Positions 34,421-46,496 of a stretch of 64,000 bases of DNA are shown in pieces (positions within the stretch are counted from its first letter, which is position 1; each line of letters starts with the position of its first letter). A program made the position numbers and the translations under genes. The stretch spans positions 257,104 to 321,103 of the forward strand of contig SJOL01007241.1 of assembly GCA_004794785.1 (NCBI GenBank), given 5' to 3'. Source of the DNA: Opisthorchis felineus. Taxonomy: Eukaryota; Platyhelminthes; Trematoda; Opisthorchiida; Opisthorchiidae. Under the pieces are notes generated by a model that searched no databases, was not told the origin of the DNA, and worked only from the letters and a program-made list of their open reading frames with translations.

Positions 34421-35130
34421 CGCAGTCCCTGAGTTTCTGTCAACCTTATGTTCCGTCATAAGTAACTTTGGACCATCAACTACGTGTCTTCGTGTTGTTT
34501 CGTCAACGAATCTACGCCCAGGTGGACAGTTAAATTCTAACCGCCAGTTCAAAAGCTCTGGTGGCAAATGACCACAAAAACATGAGAACAACGCAGTTTA
34601 TTTGTGCTTAGGATTGGTAGAGCCAATGTAGGACGTCACCAGGGAGCCGGTACGGAAAATGCCCGTTAGGTTTTTGTATCCGTTGCCGCAGTGAAGACCG
34701 CTCGAAAGCAGGTAACAAATAATTATTCATAGGACTTCGGCGTACAAAGTAGGGAGCCGTTACCACGCGTTGGGCCAAGTTATTCTGAAATGTGTACAAA
34801 CGATAAATTTGTTGCAGTTTCTACACTTCATCAAACCATCAACGATAGACTGCCTAACGAGCGCTTACCGACTTGCTCCAAATACCCGCGTTTTCGGTAC
34901 TAACTGGCCCAAGAGAAATGCAATAGAATGTTGACATCACAAAGTGGCCATTCAAGATTTCATTGGTCGAGGTGACCTATTTCTACCAATGCACGTGAAA
35001 CCTCAACAGACTCGCCAGTTTCCCGGTTAGGTTGAGTGATATTCCTCCCTTGTGAACATTGTGCCAAATCCTTGGGTCGGGCTAATTTTGGTCGACACAA
35101 CCTGGAATCGGAACCACAACTGTTGACTGG

Positions 35131-35562
35131 GTTTAGGAGTAGTCTAATACGTCCATACAATATGTTGCAACATCTTGAATATCGTACCAACTGAAACATG
35201 AGGTGGTCTGGTGCAGCACATTCAGTTGCTTAAAAACATCATAAACGAGAGATTTAGCTGAGTTCCAGGTGAGTCTCCCGTCAATTGGTATGCAAATGAG
35301 TGTATTGTGCTAATTTCGTGCAATTTGGCTTCAGGTAGAACATAAGGTTGACGGAAACTCGGGGACTGCGCCTACCTGATGAGCTTCAAGAAGGGTGAAA
35401 CCGGTAGTGGGCTGTCGAAGAGTTTTCAGCAAACTTGTGAGTAGAGTATTACGTCTGTACAGTCATCGCGATATCTTGAATATCGTACCATCTGAAACAT
35501 GAGGCGGCCTGTTGCAGCACATTCAGTTGCTTAAAAACATCATAAACGAGAGATTCAGCTGA
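35131..35562 (+). mobile_element. R1 retrozyme-like element, tandem dimer
   Basis: The block ATCGTACCAACTGAAACATG occurs at 35181 and in near-identical form at 35482, a period of 301 bp. CATAAACGAGAGATT also occurs twice. One ribozyme lies between the two. Confidence 0.85.
35370..35412 (+). ncRNA. Hammerhead ribozyme, type I, R1 class (both core strands and stem I intact)
   Basis: In order: GCCUAC at 35370-35375, CUGAUGA at 35376-35382, stem II GCUU/GGGU with loop CAAGAA (G-U rich), GAAA at 35397-35400, CCGG, UA, then GUGGGC at 35407-35412. Stem I has six of six pairs. Cleavage is predicted after the A at 35406. Stem III is the ACCGGU palindrome with no loop. Confidence 0.8.
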
Positions 35563-37014
35563 GTGGAGGTAAATTTGTTCCATATTCAACTCAGATTTCT
35601 AATCGGACCGCACGCTAAGTGTTCGAGTTACGGTAACACCGAGTGTAATTTCTGTTATACTTTATGGACAGTTGCGGATGGTCCATTCGTTCGCGACCAT
35701 AACCTTGAAAAACTGAGGTCGACCAACCTGACTACTAATAACGGTAGTTGCTCCCCTCTGATGAACTGATCTCCTGAAGGGGCTGATTAAGTGTAGCCAC
35801 TTTTTTGGAGCCGCTCTTTCCTGGATCAGAGTGTCAAAGACTAGAAGGGTGCGCTTGGTTGAAGACAATCGTGATTTCAGTATGGATGCCCAAGATTTTT
35901 TTTTACCAACACGGTGGGTAGCATCTAGTGAATGAGGTGGCGTTAAATTATCAGTAACCAAGCAACGCCTATCGGTGTTGCAATGACTAGTTATGCTTTG
36001 GGTAAGTGCATCTTCTGATTCGTTCAGCGTCTTCTAAGAAAGATTTTGAAACAAATCAGTGAGAAAAGGCATCTCCTAGAGAAAAACAAAAAATGGTTCC
36101 TCCTAAGGACTATTCTCCCTTGACGGTTTAGTGACATTTCTAAAATACATCACACTTGTGGAATATGTTTCTGGCATCAGACATAGCCCCGAATTCCTTA
36201 TATAGAGGTATAGAGATGGGGAAGTAGAGTAGGTTGTGTATATTTACCTGTTGTTGCTAGGGTTTGAGTTTCAGTAGTCTGGGATACTTGATTTCAAGAA
36301 GATGACACCGCCGTCAAACAGTTCTGTCTGATAAAGGAGGCAATACGTGTAGGAAGTATATATCGCTTCTGAAGCTACATTTGAAGAACGCCCCGTGGAG
36401 CTATTTGCCTAGACTATTAGATATTCTACCCCCTCCCCCCAAAGGTAGTTAAACACCAGTTTACGCACCAAAAATAGTAAAACATAAACGTTTTCACTCC
36501 TGACAGCGCTTGGAAACCGACAAGAGTTCTTCGGTGTATCGGGTGACACAAAATCTACATTCGGACGAGGGCAAAACTCCAAATATGACTGCGACTGATA
36601 GCTCGAATCTTACAGGCACGCAAGGTACTCCTGCCGATGTTATGAGTAAGTGATTTTTCTGGTCCAAGCCTGTCACTCTTAAGTATTTTGCTCCACTCAC
36701 TTGCTTCATAATTGCTGGGATTTTTCATGCATATCAGTCTTGTCTGAACAGTCCTCTTCCATCTTGGCGCAACTATTCTCAAATAGGGGCCACTGGATTC
36801 TAGCAGTGCATTTCCCTGGTGGTACCAGTACTTGAACCCAAGACATTTGATATGCAAGGCCTGTGTGTTATTAGTGCTCGGCAGGCGCATCTTCAAACAT
36901 GGAGATTGCCTCAGGTGAAATTACGCTAGTCGTTTTGCTACTCACAAGAAATCAGTAGCAGTGCTAGAAGGAGGCATGCCACTAGAGTCAAAAAGTACCT
37001 GTTACCTGTTTCAG

Positions 37015-37153
37015 AGAGGTTTGGTAAACAATCGGTGGATTTATTGTTGGGTAACGTTTCGGTTTTGACACAAAAGCTTCGTCAGGCCAAGTGAGTAGGT
37101 TACCAGGTTGATCGGGTTTTAAGGCTGCCTTAAAACCCGATCAACCTGGTAAC
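37015..37153 (+). repeat. R6 repeat ending in a 27-bp perfect palindrome
   Basis: Shares TTGGTAAACAATCGG, GTTTTGACACAAAAGCTTCG and CAGGCCAAGTGAGTAGG with copies at 47.5 and 63.4 kb. Here its end is duplicated in inverted form: arms 37099-37125 and 37127-37153 are exact reverse complements around a single T. Confidence 0.7.
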
Positions 37154-37631
37154 ATGCACCACCAGTACCTGTGTATTTTAGTCGAGACTTTATCGAAAAC
37201 AGTCGGTTGCAGTATCCGGTGCCCAGATATCATTCCTCAACACGTCTGCCTCCCGCATTCACCCACCGGTGGATCCGATGGGATTTCCAGTGAAGGCGCG
37301 TAATAAGTTAATGAAGAGGCTTAGATAGGGGACCGAGGGTGGCGATCGAACCAACGTCACTTGAATTTGGCAAACTAGAGGGCCGGAAATGAGGCAATGT
37401 ATTTATGCTTTTTCAACCGCCCTTGGATGTCCTAGTGCCTACTGTTTGCTCGGTGGGAACCAGACTCTTTTGATATGTGGTCCCATCAGATTCCAACAGA
37501 AAACTGCGAGCCTGATGAACCGTTCAGCTGGACGTGCGGGCCACATTTTTATCCCTTGATCCCATCGTGTTTAATAAACTGCAGATGATGAAGTTACGGG
37601 AAAAGTTCATGACTCAGACTCATGTTCAATT

Positions 37632-37770
37632 GGTAGACTTGGCTCGAGGAAGTTCAGTGGTTAGGGTCTAAGGTTCGAACCCAACAACTGCTTTTCTACT
37701 GCTTCTGTGTAGGCTTGGGCAGCCTGGTGATATCCCAGCCCTCGTTCTCCTACCGAAAGGGTCTGCAAGT
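37632..37770 (+). mobile_element. S4 tRNA-derived SINE
   Basis: A-box region GGAAGTTCAGTGGTTAGGG, B box AAGGTTCGAACCCAAC, then GTGTAGGCTTGGGCAGCC and ATCCCAGCCCTCG. Confidence 0.7.
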
Positions 37771-38444
37771 AACAAATGGTCACGATACTTTGGCCTCAGG
37801 ATTATGGGACCAACGGCCGCACTGATCGACTTCATTCGGCCATGGTTAAACTTGTGGGAAGCCCGAAGAATTTAGTTCCACTTTCCTAATTCATCCTGCA
37901 TAGATTTGACGTTGTTTTCTGTGAAAACGGTGAAGCCGACCTGAGAACCGTTTGCACTGCGTATCCTCAGCCTACTACGGGAGGTCAAATTGATAGGATT
38001 CTTTAAGGCTACCGTTCAGTTGTCAATCAGCAGGGTCGATAACTTGTTCTCACACAGTCATGCGAACCATATCACGCAATCTAGTGTTGACGAGCTCCTT
38101 CAGTTCACATCAATCAAAGCGAACTTGGTGGGAAAGTTCACTTTTTAAGCATACTGGCCACAACTTGCAAGCGGTGGATATTAAGAAACCCCGTTTCGGA
38201 CTCCATCCGTGAACGCTTGTACTAAAATTGTATATAGAACTGACGATTGCTGTCCTACTTTCTTGTCATAGTTGAGGACCTTCAGATTCCACCAGGCTGA
38301 AGGGATGTGTCCGAACTTAGCCGTGAATATAGCCCAGGACCCCAACATGCGGTTTGTGAACTGCGTGGTTGGGCGCAGATGGCATTTTGCACCCAAATGG
38401 CTCTTATTTTCATAGCGTGTCTCTTAGAAAGTTACTCTATACGG

Positions 38445-38690
38445 CAAAACCGAGAAGTACTGAAAAGCTGTTTCGTTCCCCTTGGGGATCGGCATCAGTG
38501 CGCGGATCTTGCGAATCTCCGGGGTGATTCAAACTATCGACTTGTCGGCTAGTAGTTGAGTACTAAGCCGTCCGACCACAAGCGGCTGGTCAACAATTGA
38601 TTAACTCTCACTTGGACAATATATAGCGCTAGTCATCCTTCCATCGCGTGATTCACATCTCTCAGTCACGTGACTACTGTCCCCTCGGAT
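38445..38690 (-). mobile_element. S2 element
   Basis: Minus strand: CACGTGACTGAGAG, GCGATGGAAGGATGACTAGC, AGCCGCTTGTGGTCGGACGG, CTAGCCGACAAG, a hammerhead, then ACTTCTCGGTTTTGC. Confidence 0.65.
38458..38502 (-). ncRNA. Hammerhead ribozyme relic, S2 class
   Basis: GCGCACUGAUGCCG, a stem II of AUCCCC and GGGGA, GAAA, CAGCUU, UU, CAGUAC. The first core strand and the palindrome are damaged. Confidence 0.45.
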
Positions 38691-38744
38691 GACGTTACGT
38701 TGCTTAATCTTGTTTCTGAGGTACTTACAACTAGTTGATAGTTG

Positions 38745-38865
38745 ACGCCATCGACTGCTTAAACTAGGATGAAAGAGCCATACGGTGCCTTTTCGTTTTT
38801 CAGCAAAGGCTGACAGCTTTGAATGATGAAACCCACAGTTGAAATATGAAAATATCATCAGCAGT
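38745..38865 (+). mobile_element. S2 element fragment
   Basis: It carries CGACTGCTTAAACTAGGATG, AAAGAGCCATACGGTGCC, a TTTTCGTTTTTCAGC tail and a GATGAAACCC end, the 3' half of S2 with a broken ribozyme. Confidence 0.45.
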
Positions 38866-40162
38866 TGAAGAGCTGGATATAATTTTTCTCCCGTGCTATT
38901 ACCTGTCCGCCTCGTTTCTACTTGACAGTAGTCAAAATATGACGTTGAAGTTTTATCTGAACTAAGACCTAAAAAGGCAATGAATAACTTTTTTGAACCA
39001 GTCTCCTTATCACTTGACTATTTAGTTCACCGCTCTTTTACCCTGCCCGTGGAGACAACATACGTCTATTCCTTGATGCTGGTTTATTTACAACATGTGA
39101 AAAATAGTCATTTTCTGATATGGAACTAAGTAACCTAGTCACGAAACTATTTCGGCCTTATGCTTTTTGCTTCTTTTCTTGATGAGTAATGCTCTTGCGA
39201 TGAGTAATCATAGCTCATTTCAGTCTCAGTTGAAGTAGGAATTTACCTGTCAAAAAAAGACAGATGCGAATTGTGATGAATTGTCTCTTTTTTAAAGTAG
39301 CCTCAGGTTATATCGATCGAAATTTGTTGACCGCGTGACTAAGACTGTCACGTGTGTCTTGCATGACAAGCGAGCGAACAGAAATCACCTTGTGCGTAAA
39401 CGACGGGAAGGTAATTCAGAGTTCACGCAAAGCAACATTTGAATAAGCGTTGTCAGTTTAATCCCATAACTATGCCTGATATTTCGTATCCTCAGGTCGA
39501 AATCGGTATCACCGATACTGTGTCAATGAAGTCGGTACTTTTCAAACATATTACTGATAAAACGCCTAGTAGCGCATTACACCTCTGTCAGTAAACGCAC
39601 CTCTGAGTCCGCTGAAGAGTAATTATTACATATTTCGACGATCAAATTCCGAAAATGGCTTTAAGTATGTAGGGGGCGATCACGAATAGACAGTTCAGGA
39701 AGGTTGAACTTCATTCTCAAAGAAGAAAATCATGGAATGTGTCAGTTAGCGATGGCGTATTATCATGCATGATAGCAGGTAATTTCGGTAGGACCACGAA
39801 ACTCCCATGGGAGTTGTTAAAACCAAACGCAGCTTGACGATTAGCTGCCATACAGTTGTCTTACCCGAAAGTCGTACGACAGACTGGAGTCGACATCCAT
39901 TTTTATCAGTCAGAAATGAACTCAGCCTTCCACGGTTGAGATTTTGGGACAAGTGAACTCAACTGTAGGGATAAGTCAATACTTCGCAAAAGATCAAAAT
40001 TCAATGACGCTTTCGCCGACAACAGGTAAGGACAGGAAACTAACTTCCGTGGGCAATTTCTTGATGTTGAATAAATCTTCGAAAATGAGATGGGATAAGG
40101 GGCTACAAATAAATGTACCGGTGGCTGGTTTACCATTTCCACTTGATTGATGGTGTTAAAAA

Positions 40163-40320
40163 TCGTTCAGCCGTACATGGCTGCCATGCCACACGAAGAA
40201 GGCACGAGGGCTGAGTTAGTACCACACTGCCCAAGGCTAGACGGCAGCAACCATGGTCAGGCTCGAACCCCGGATTTCCCGGTCACTGGCTTAACGCCAT
40301 AACCATCAAGCTACCTATGT
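40163..40320 (-). mobile_element. S4 tRNA-derived SINE
   Basis: Minus strand: GGTAGCTTGATGGTTATGG, B box GGGGTTCGAGCCTGACC, GTCTAGCCTTGGGCAGTG and GCCCTCGTGCCTTC. Confidence 0.7.
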
Positions 40321-41989
40321 ATGATTTCGTGAGACAGAGACAAAAAACAGGGTAAGCACGTCCATTTGGAAAGAAACAGATGTCAGGCTTATGGGATAGT
40401 TGGGCACGTAGAACGGAGATTTCGCTTGTCTGATTTATGAATTCTGGTTGGTAGTTGTAATCACCCGATGTGCTTATCAGGGCTCTCTTATTAAATGCGA
40501 ATTGTGAGGAAAGTTTTCGCAGTTCAACCATGAAAGTGTCGGGCCACATGAATGGATATTTCGCTACATAGTATGGGTAAATATCTAGTTGTAACGACGA
40601 CTCGGACGATCTTCTCGGTTAAACATCGCTAGAACATCCTCAGAGGTTAACATGTTGAACTATTTTTTTGTTTTTTATGGAGGATCAGTGAGATAAAATG
40701 GAATGAATTCACTAGTGGACCGTTGTTCATTTTCATTTACTGACTGACTTGGGCGAAACAAAAGCAACCAACGGACGGGAGCATGTTTGAGGTTATTCAG
40801 TCGAAAAATCGATTCTGTTGTACTATTTGGGATTTTTTTTTAGTGTATTTTGTCTTAAGATGGCAACATTTTCACGATATCGGATAAAAGAGTTTGCCTG
40901 CCGTTGCCCGGACATAGTGCCAACACTGTTGTTCTTCGATACCCGCACATTCTCACAATCGGGTCCATTAGCTATGAAGTGGAGGGGACGCGTTTCCGTG
41001 CGTGCACATCTGCCCCTGCATAGTCATATGTTCACCGGTAAACAGTTCATCTGTTTCGCAATGTTCTTTGCTCTCTTCGCCTCCATAAAATTTCTCGTCC
41101 TAGCGACGGTTTCCTAATCTGACCCAAGTAGTCTATTACCGGTTTCCGCTCGCATCGTTGCCTCTTCATGTTAAAGTCATTCCAGACATGGTTATGTAGA
41201 AACCAACTGCTTCTCTCTGAAAAAGGTAGGCTAAGTGAATACAACTCAGGCAGTTAAGCTGGCAGCTGTTTCGCTACTCCCACCACTTCAACCCACAGTT
41301 TCCCCATAGTTGGCACACTCGTTCGCATGTGAAAAATTGGCGTTTTGGTTTATTGTTATGTGTACCATGGTCGAAGTCTCCAGACAAAAACTCATGTTCG
41401 TATGTGTTTATGCGTGCGTGTATGGAAGACACACAAACTCAGTATGCTGGGAATTTTCGGATGGAATCTCGAGAGTTCGTGCAATTATCTCGGTTGGAGA
41501 AATTAGGCAATGGGATTTTCTTGTTGTCCAACAAGATGTGTCTGAACGTGATTTCGGATAGTTTTGGAGAAAACTGAGGTTGATTTTGTTTTGCTGAGTT
41601 TCATGTTATAAAGTTGCGTTCATGACCGTTTCATTGCTTCACTAGTAAGTTGCCGCCCATTCTTTTTTCCTCTTCACTTTTCACGGTGGTGTGGGAGCTA
41701 TACTCCTGTATTTACCACCAACCTACTGTTCATGATTATGATGGTGGCTGCGACTTCATTGACTGTTCGATACCGCTTCGTACATCATTCGTGTATCCGA
41801 AACTGCTGCTAAAAATGACATTTTGTGCACCGTGTGGATGAACCCAAACTACTTGTTACAAAAGGCCCCACCCGGCAAAATCAAAGCCATTCATTTCGAC
41901 AGCTGTAAAACTAATAGACAAGATAGGTAGGCGAGACAGTCACGTGCGGTATTATTGATTCAATAAGACCACATGTATCGATCCACCCA

Positions 41990-42135
41990 GTGGTGAGTAA
42001 GCTTTCACGGATGCGGACGATAAGGATAAAACCCGAGTCCAGTGCTCCCCCCTTTGGTGTGGACTCAGCAGAATAATTACACCAGGACAGATTGTTGTTC
42101 AAACGAGGGTGATGTGAACGTGAATTCTTCAAATC
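41990..42135 (+). mobile_element. S3 element fragment with decayed hammerhead
   Basis: A decayed ribozyme (CACGGATGCGGACGATAAGG, then ATAAAACCCGAGTCCAGTGC) is followed by CCCCCTTTGGTGTGGACTC, ACACCAGGACAGATTG and CAAACGAGGGTGATGTG, the S3 3' region. Confidence 0.6.
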
Positions 42136-42559
42136 CCACAAACATCTGTGATAAATCACATTCTTTGTCATCATCTCTGACTCATAAGAAAAGCCTGGAG
42201 ATTACAAATAGTGGCTCCCAAAGTGCCTAAAAAAACAGGACCAATGTACAAACTTGCAAGAGTCTTAAACTATCGGGGAATGAAAGAAAGAACGATTCCA
42301 CGTGAAACCAAATCTCTTTTAAAACCGATGGGCAAATGTTAATACTGCGGAACGGCAAAGTCATTTTCTCGCAATTGCCGATTCCCAGTTCAAATATCAA
42401 CGACACCGAATTTCTCACTGTCCCGTAAAACAGGGTCTCCCTGTGCTGTCCGAATTTCACTAGATACATGGATTAGCTGACACGTGACAGCAATTAGAAA
42501 CTCAAGGGGGCTACGCAGCCAGCTAAGTTACAGCACCGGACCAATCCGCCCGACGAGTG

Positions 42560-42865
42560 GGTGTTCCATTTGAGAAGTCTTCACTCGTGCAGCCCGTCAA
42601 TGCGTGACCACGAGATGCAAATCGCGTGATGGAATTATCAACAGCACTATATCTAGTCTAAACACGAGTTGATCACATTACCGTTCAACCGCTTGAAGCC
42701 CGGTGGTTTAGCATTCAGCTACTAGCCGGGAGGTTGGGAGTTTGAATCACCCTGGAGATTCGTGAGATTCGCACTGCTGATGGATCCCAACAAGGATGAA
42801 ACAGCCGTACAGTTCTTGTCGTTTTTTTCAACACAGACTTATGGATTGGTTTTCGGAAATCTCGA
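42560..42865 (+). mobile_element. S2 element, nearly full unit
   Basis: TTGAGAAGTCTTCACTCG, GTCAATGCGTGACCACGAG, TAAACACGAGTTGATCACA, a B-box-like GGGAGTTTGAATCACC, a hammerhead, then TTTTTTTCAACACAGAC. Confidence 0.7.
42771..42815 (+). ncRNA. Hammerhead ribozyme, type I, S2 class
   Basis: GCACUG at 42771-42776, CUGAUGG (last A changed), stem II AUCC/GGAU with loop CAACAA and four perfect pairs, GAAA at 42798-42801, CAGCCG, UA, then CAGUUC. The stem III palindrome has one change. It is the best S2 stem II in the window. Confidence 0.65.
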
Positions 42866-43629
42866 TTGCACTTTGGGTTGATGTTCACTTCAGGTGGGCC
42901 TATGGCGCTGGTTCGCTATGCCCTTCGTTAACGGCCCTGGTCAGTCTCTTGTGTCCATAGGCCGTAAGACAGGCATGACAAAACAGTGTTCTCACATATG
43001 TGGTCTAAATTGGCCGATATCGGCCAATCCCTGGTGGCTAGTATCACACCCGAGTGGGAAGCACAACGAACAAATCTCAGACGCATGTTTCTATCGGTCA
43101 GCAGCGGTAACTGGAAGTTACCGTGGGAGGAAGCTTTTTGTTCCAAGGTGATCTGACAGTTTGGAACAACAGATTCTTGCACACAAGTTGGAGTGTTACG
43201 CTCTTATCAACATTTGTTCACAGGAAGCCAGCAGTTCCGGTTTTCGAATGCATAACAGTATGCTGAAAGCATGAACAGGGCCACCCAGGTGGCATGCCTC
43301 TGAGGTTCCTGCTTATTGTTGTTTGTGATACGATTGTCCTTAAATCGTGCTTCTCAGGGATAATGACGAAAACCAGTTAATCTTTTGAACCAACTTTATT
43401 CTAGGATCCTCAAGCCCTTTCCGTGGAGCACCTTTACGTCCAAGAAAGGATAGGACTGTCAGTCCAGACAATATCTATTCCGCTACGTCCTGGTGGCCAC
43501 GTGCAGCTTAGCATCGTTAGTTTATGTCCACAGCTGCACAGTCACGTGACTTTTATTGATTCATCATCGTCGGTCCGCTAGATAACGAGTAGACACGGTC
43601 TATCATATGCAAAGAACGAATAAAGTTAT

Positions 43630-43905
43630 CGAGCTACACTCATTTGCAAGTGAAGTTGGTGTTAATGAGAGACCCGACTGAATCACAGCTAAATTTGTCT
43701 TTTGTGATATTCTGTCACAGCTTACAGTGCTGCACGAGGTTTTCCTCGTGATTCAGTTGGCACGATATTCGAGATATCGCAGTATTCGGCGGAACACTAC
43801 TATTCGTAAGGTTGTTGAAAACTCTTTGACAGTGCACTACCAGTTTCGTGCATTCACGTGAATGGCTTGTCCAGTAGATTTTCAGCAACCTTGTGAGTAG
43901 TATAT
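43630..43905 (-). mobile_element. R1 element, inverted pair
   Basis: A minus-strand R1 unit (43634-43852) carries the complement blocks of GCAAATGAGTGTAGC, GTGCCAACTGAATCACGAGG and the 3' ribozyme part. It is followed by a plus-strand stub at 43853-43905 (GATTTTCAGCAACCTTGTG). The two halves can pair. Confidence 0.65.
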
Positions 43906-45300
43906 AGTGTTTTGGCTGAACATCACAACGATTCACTCTTCATGAGCCGGACTTGTTCTAGAAAAAGTCTGAGAATTCAAGCCAGCAGTCGCAGGTCTAC
44001 TGTGCGCGCCTACATCATGGGCTTCACATTTATAGAGAATACGACGCAAACTGCGAGGAACAGAACTGAGAGTTTTCTTGGAAAATACCAGTACCCATAT
44101 TATCTTGTCGGAAGTGCTAGGAGAATAGGCGTAAGCATTTGAAACAGTGGTCCACTTGGTCGCTTACACAAATGTGTGCGCCCAGTATCCAGAGTGGAAA
44201 CATCACAATGATCTGGGTGAGGTAAATTAAATGATCCATTGATTAAGTCATTGCCTCGACCTTCCGGTTCCTTCGTTTTGAAGAGCTGAATCGAATGAAA
44301 TCAGATAAACCAAAACGACCCAAAGCTACTTATTCGGTTGGACTACCGGGGTCCTTTCGCAAATATATACTGTAGTTGGCCCAATATGAGCTGGAGGGCA
44401 CTGCCGCCTAGTTTCGAGTCAACACTCGTACACGTTTCGCAGGTCACTGATGTTGCTGCAAACTGAATTAGCGCACCAGTGCTCTTGTTACGTTGCCAAG
44501 CCATGGTATGCTCAAGTAAAAACTGCAGTCAGTTGTTTACAACATATCACCGCTGGGTGATCCTCTAGTTTGAATACACCGATTAACAGGTAAAGTTTTT
44601 CGTGCAAACCTCATTTGCATGTAAACAACTGAAAACCCATAAAAGTGAACAGCGAAATTTGCATACCAAACTCAGGGTTGATTTTGTAGGAATTTAACCG
44701 GATATTTCGCCTGCGGTAGACAGATGAAGCCGCATGGGGTTTGCTTTTTTTTGGTTAACTTAAATCAAGTCGAAAAACTCCATTGCAAAATAACAGTAAG
44801 TGGTAGATTGTGTTTTTTAAACGCTCTTTGCTTTTCTAGCTTTGTCCCACGGTAAATCAGTGAAACGATCAGTTTTCAGCCTGTAATCCAATGAATTTTG
44901 CGGTCGATAACAACGTGAACACCGCTCATGTTTTGGAGAAGACGAAAGCGGTAGTAGCAAACTTAGTTCCCATCGAGCGGTAGTTTTGTAACGCAATACG
45001 GTAAAAAAAACGACTCTAGAATTACCTAGGTTTATGGTTTCCCTCGATAATTTAGGGTTATTCTCCTATGAACGAAAACTTCTAAACCGTCATCAACGGC
45101 ACTGGACTATTCCGATGAATTAAGAACAAAGACATAGAACTACGTCAGTTGTACAGCTCCAGCTTTTGGCTACCCAAAAGATTAGGAGAATCCCACAATC
45201 CTCGCATTATTTTGGCGATACATAGAACACTGGGTAACTTAGTGTTTTACCAACCCAATCTGAGTGGTAGATTACCAATTCAACCTTCTTCGTTTTCCAG

Positions 45301-46496
45301 GCCTCCATGCACTGCTACGCCGAAATTCGGAGCCCCTTCTGGATCAAGGCTCAAACAGTTCAAGACTGGCTAGTCTCAATGAGTCCATCTACATGTCACG
45401 TGCATTCATGCCATCCAACTTTGCTCAGCCTGTGGGGAACACCACTAATAACGGCTTCTATCCAGGTCTGCCACGCAAAAGCATCCCGCAAAGTCCTCTC
45501 GCTAAGATGGTAACGAGGTCGATCACTCCATTCTGGGAACTGACCTCCTGTACGGACAATCGGGTCAGTGAATGTGCCGAACAACCAGGAATGACAGAAT
45601 CTACCATATGGAAACCCGTAAATCCCAACCCGTCAAACACAGTTTACCACATGGGCCCGCAAGTGTTTTCAAACCGGATCCCCCTTCATTCCCCACCAGA
45701 AGAAATCAAGTATCCTTGCGAAAAACTTACCAATGCTGCTTCTTACTTGGGAGCCTCTCCACCTCCGAGACAGGCGGGATTTCATCTACGGGGTGATTCT
45801 TTGCCTGTCTACGCAGAACAACTCAGCCCCCGAATGTCCACATCCGGAAAATGGCCCGCTTTTCATCCGGTTTTGGAACATCAACCCTACCAGGAGTTGG
45901 CAAACCTGACTGCAACACTTAGACGGCACAACTATCCAACAAGGTCTAACACTTGGCTACCACAAGACAAGGTGTTCAGTAACACTTTACGATCCAGTTC
46001 AAACGCGTATGGTCCCCTCCATCCATCACAGTATATCCTGACGCCACGATTCCATTACGCTAACGCTCAACTCAACAGTACCATTGGAAGGCCAACGTCT
46101 CCTTCCGCACATCCTTCCAATCCCATGCAATTCTACCGGCCTCCTAGTGTTTTATCTAGGTGCGATAATGGTTGCGAAGCAGGAGAGCGGAACGAAAACG
46201 AAGAATTGAAACTATCGTCCAGAGATTTCGACTACCACATGCCCGATAAAAATGACTGTATAAGTCCAACGGATATTACCAAACGAAAACGTGCTCGTGT
46301 GATGCTGGCTGACTTCGTTGAATGTGATCAGGTGGTTAGAACGATTGACAACGATGCTGAACAGCAGGAACAACATGACCTTGAAAATCCCACATTTGTT
46401 GAGTCTAATGACAGTCCCTCCCACAAGGTCAACAGTCCAAGCTATTCTCGCGCCAAATATGTATACGATGCGTACAGAGAAGCCAGTTTTGTTTGA
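45301..46496 (+). CDS. Protocadherin-like long cytoplasmic tail, alternative terminal exon
   Basis: The acceptor CGTTTTCCAG at 45300 is strong. The frame needs one base from the upstream exon. Exon 4 (27926) supplies it directly, so the tail would replace exons 5 and 6; the internal donor at 32511 would also fit. It encodes about 398 residues rich in Pro, Ser, Asn and His (for example HYANAQLNSTIGRPTSPSAH), then an acidic part, and ends EASFV, whose S-F-V fits a class I PDZ ligand. The length and composition suggest an intrinsically disordered signalling tail. It could also belong to a separate gene; the open frame of 1.2 kb makes coding very likely. Confidence 0.75.

Larger units (their letters stand above)
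34021..34456 (-). mobile_element. R1 retrozyme-like element, tandem dimer with two ribozymes
   Basis: On the minus strand two hammerhead regions, 310 bp apart, are separated by a full unit body. The body includes a TATGAGACGTCCTGGTGCAG-type block, AGAGTGTCAGCTGGATTC, CACATCGAAACCAAATTC and AACGTTGAAGGAAACTCG. Confidence 0.8.
32511..45300 (+). other. Region between the two alternative terminal exons
   Basis: About 12.6 kb beyond the short 3' end. It contains an S2 copy (32850), R1 dimers (34021 and 35131), an R6 repeat with a perfect palindrome (37015-37153), S4 copies (37632, 40163), S2 copies (38445, 38745, 42560), an S3 copy (41990) and an R1 inverted pair (43630). Nothing was recognised in 33020-34020, 35570-37010, 38870-40160, 40330-41980 or 43910-45300. 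Confidence 0.7.
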
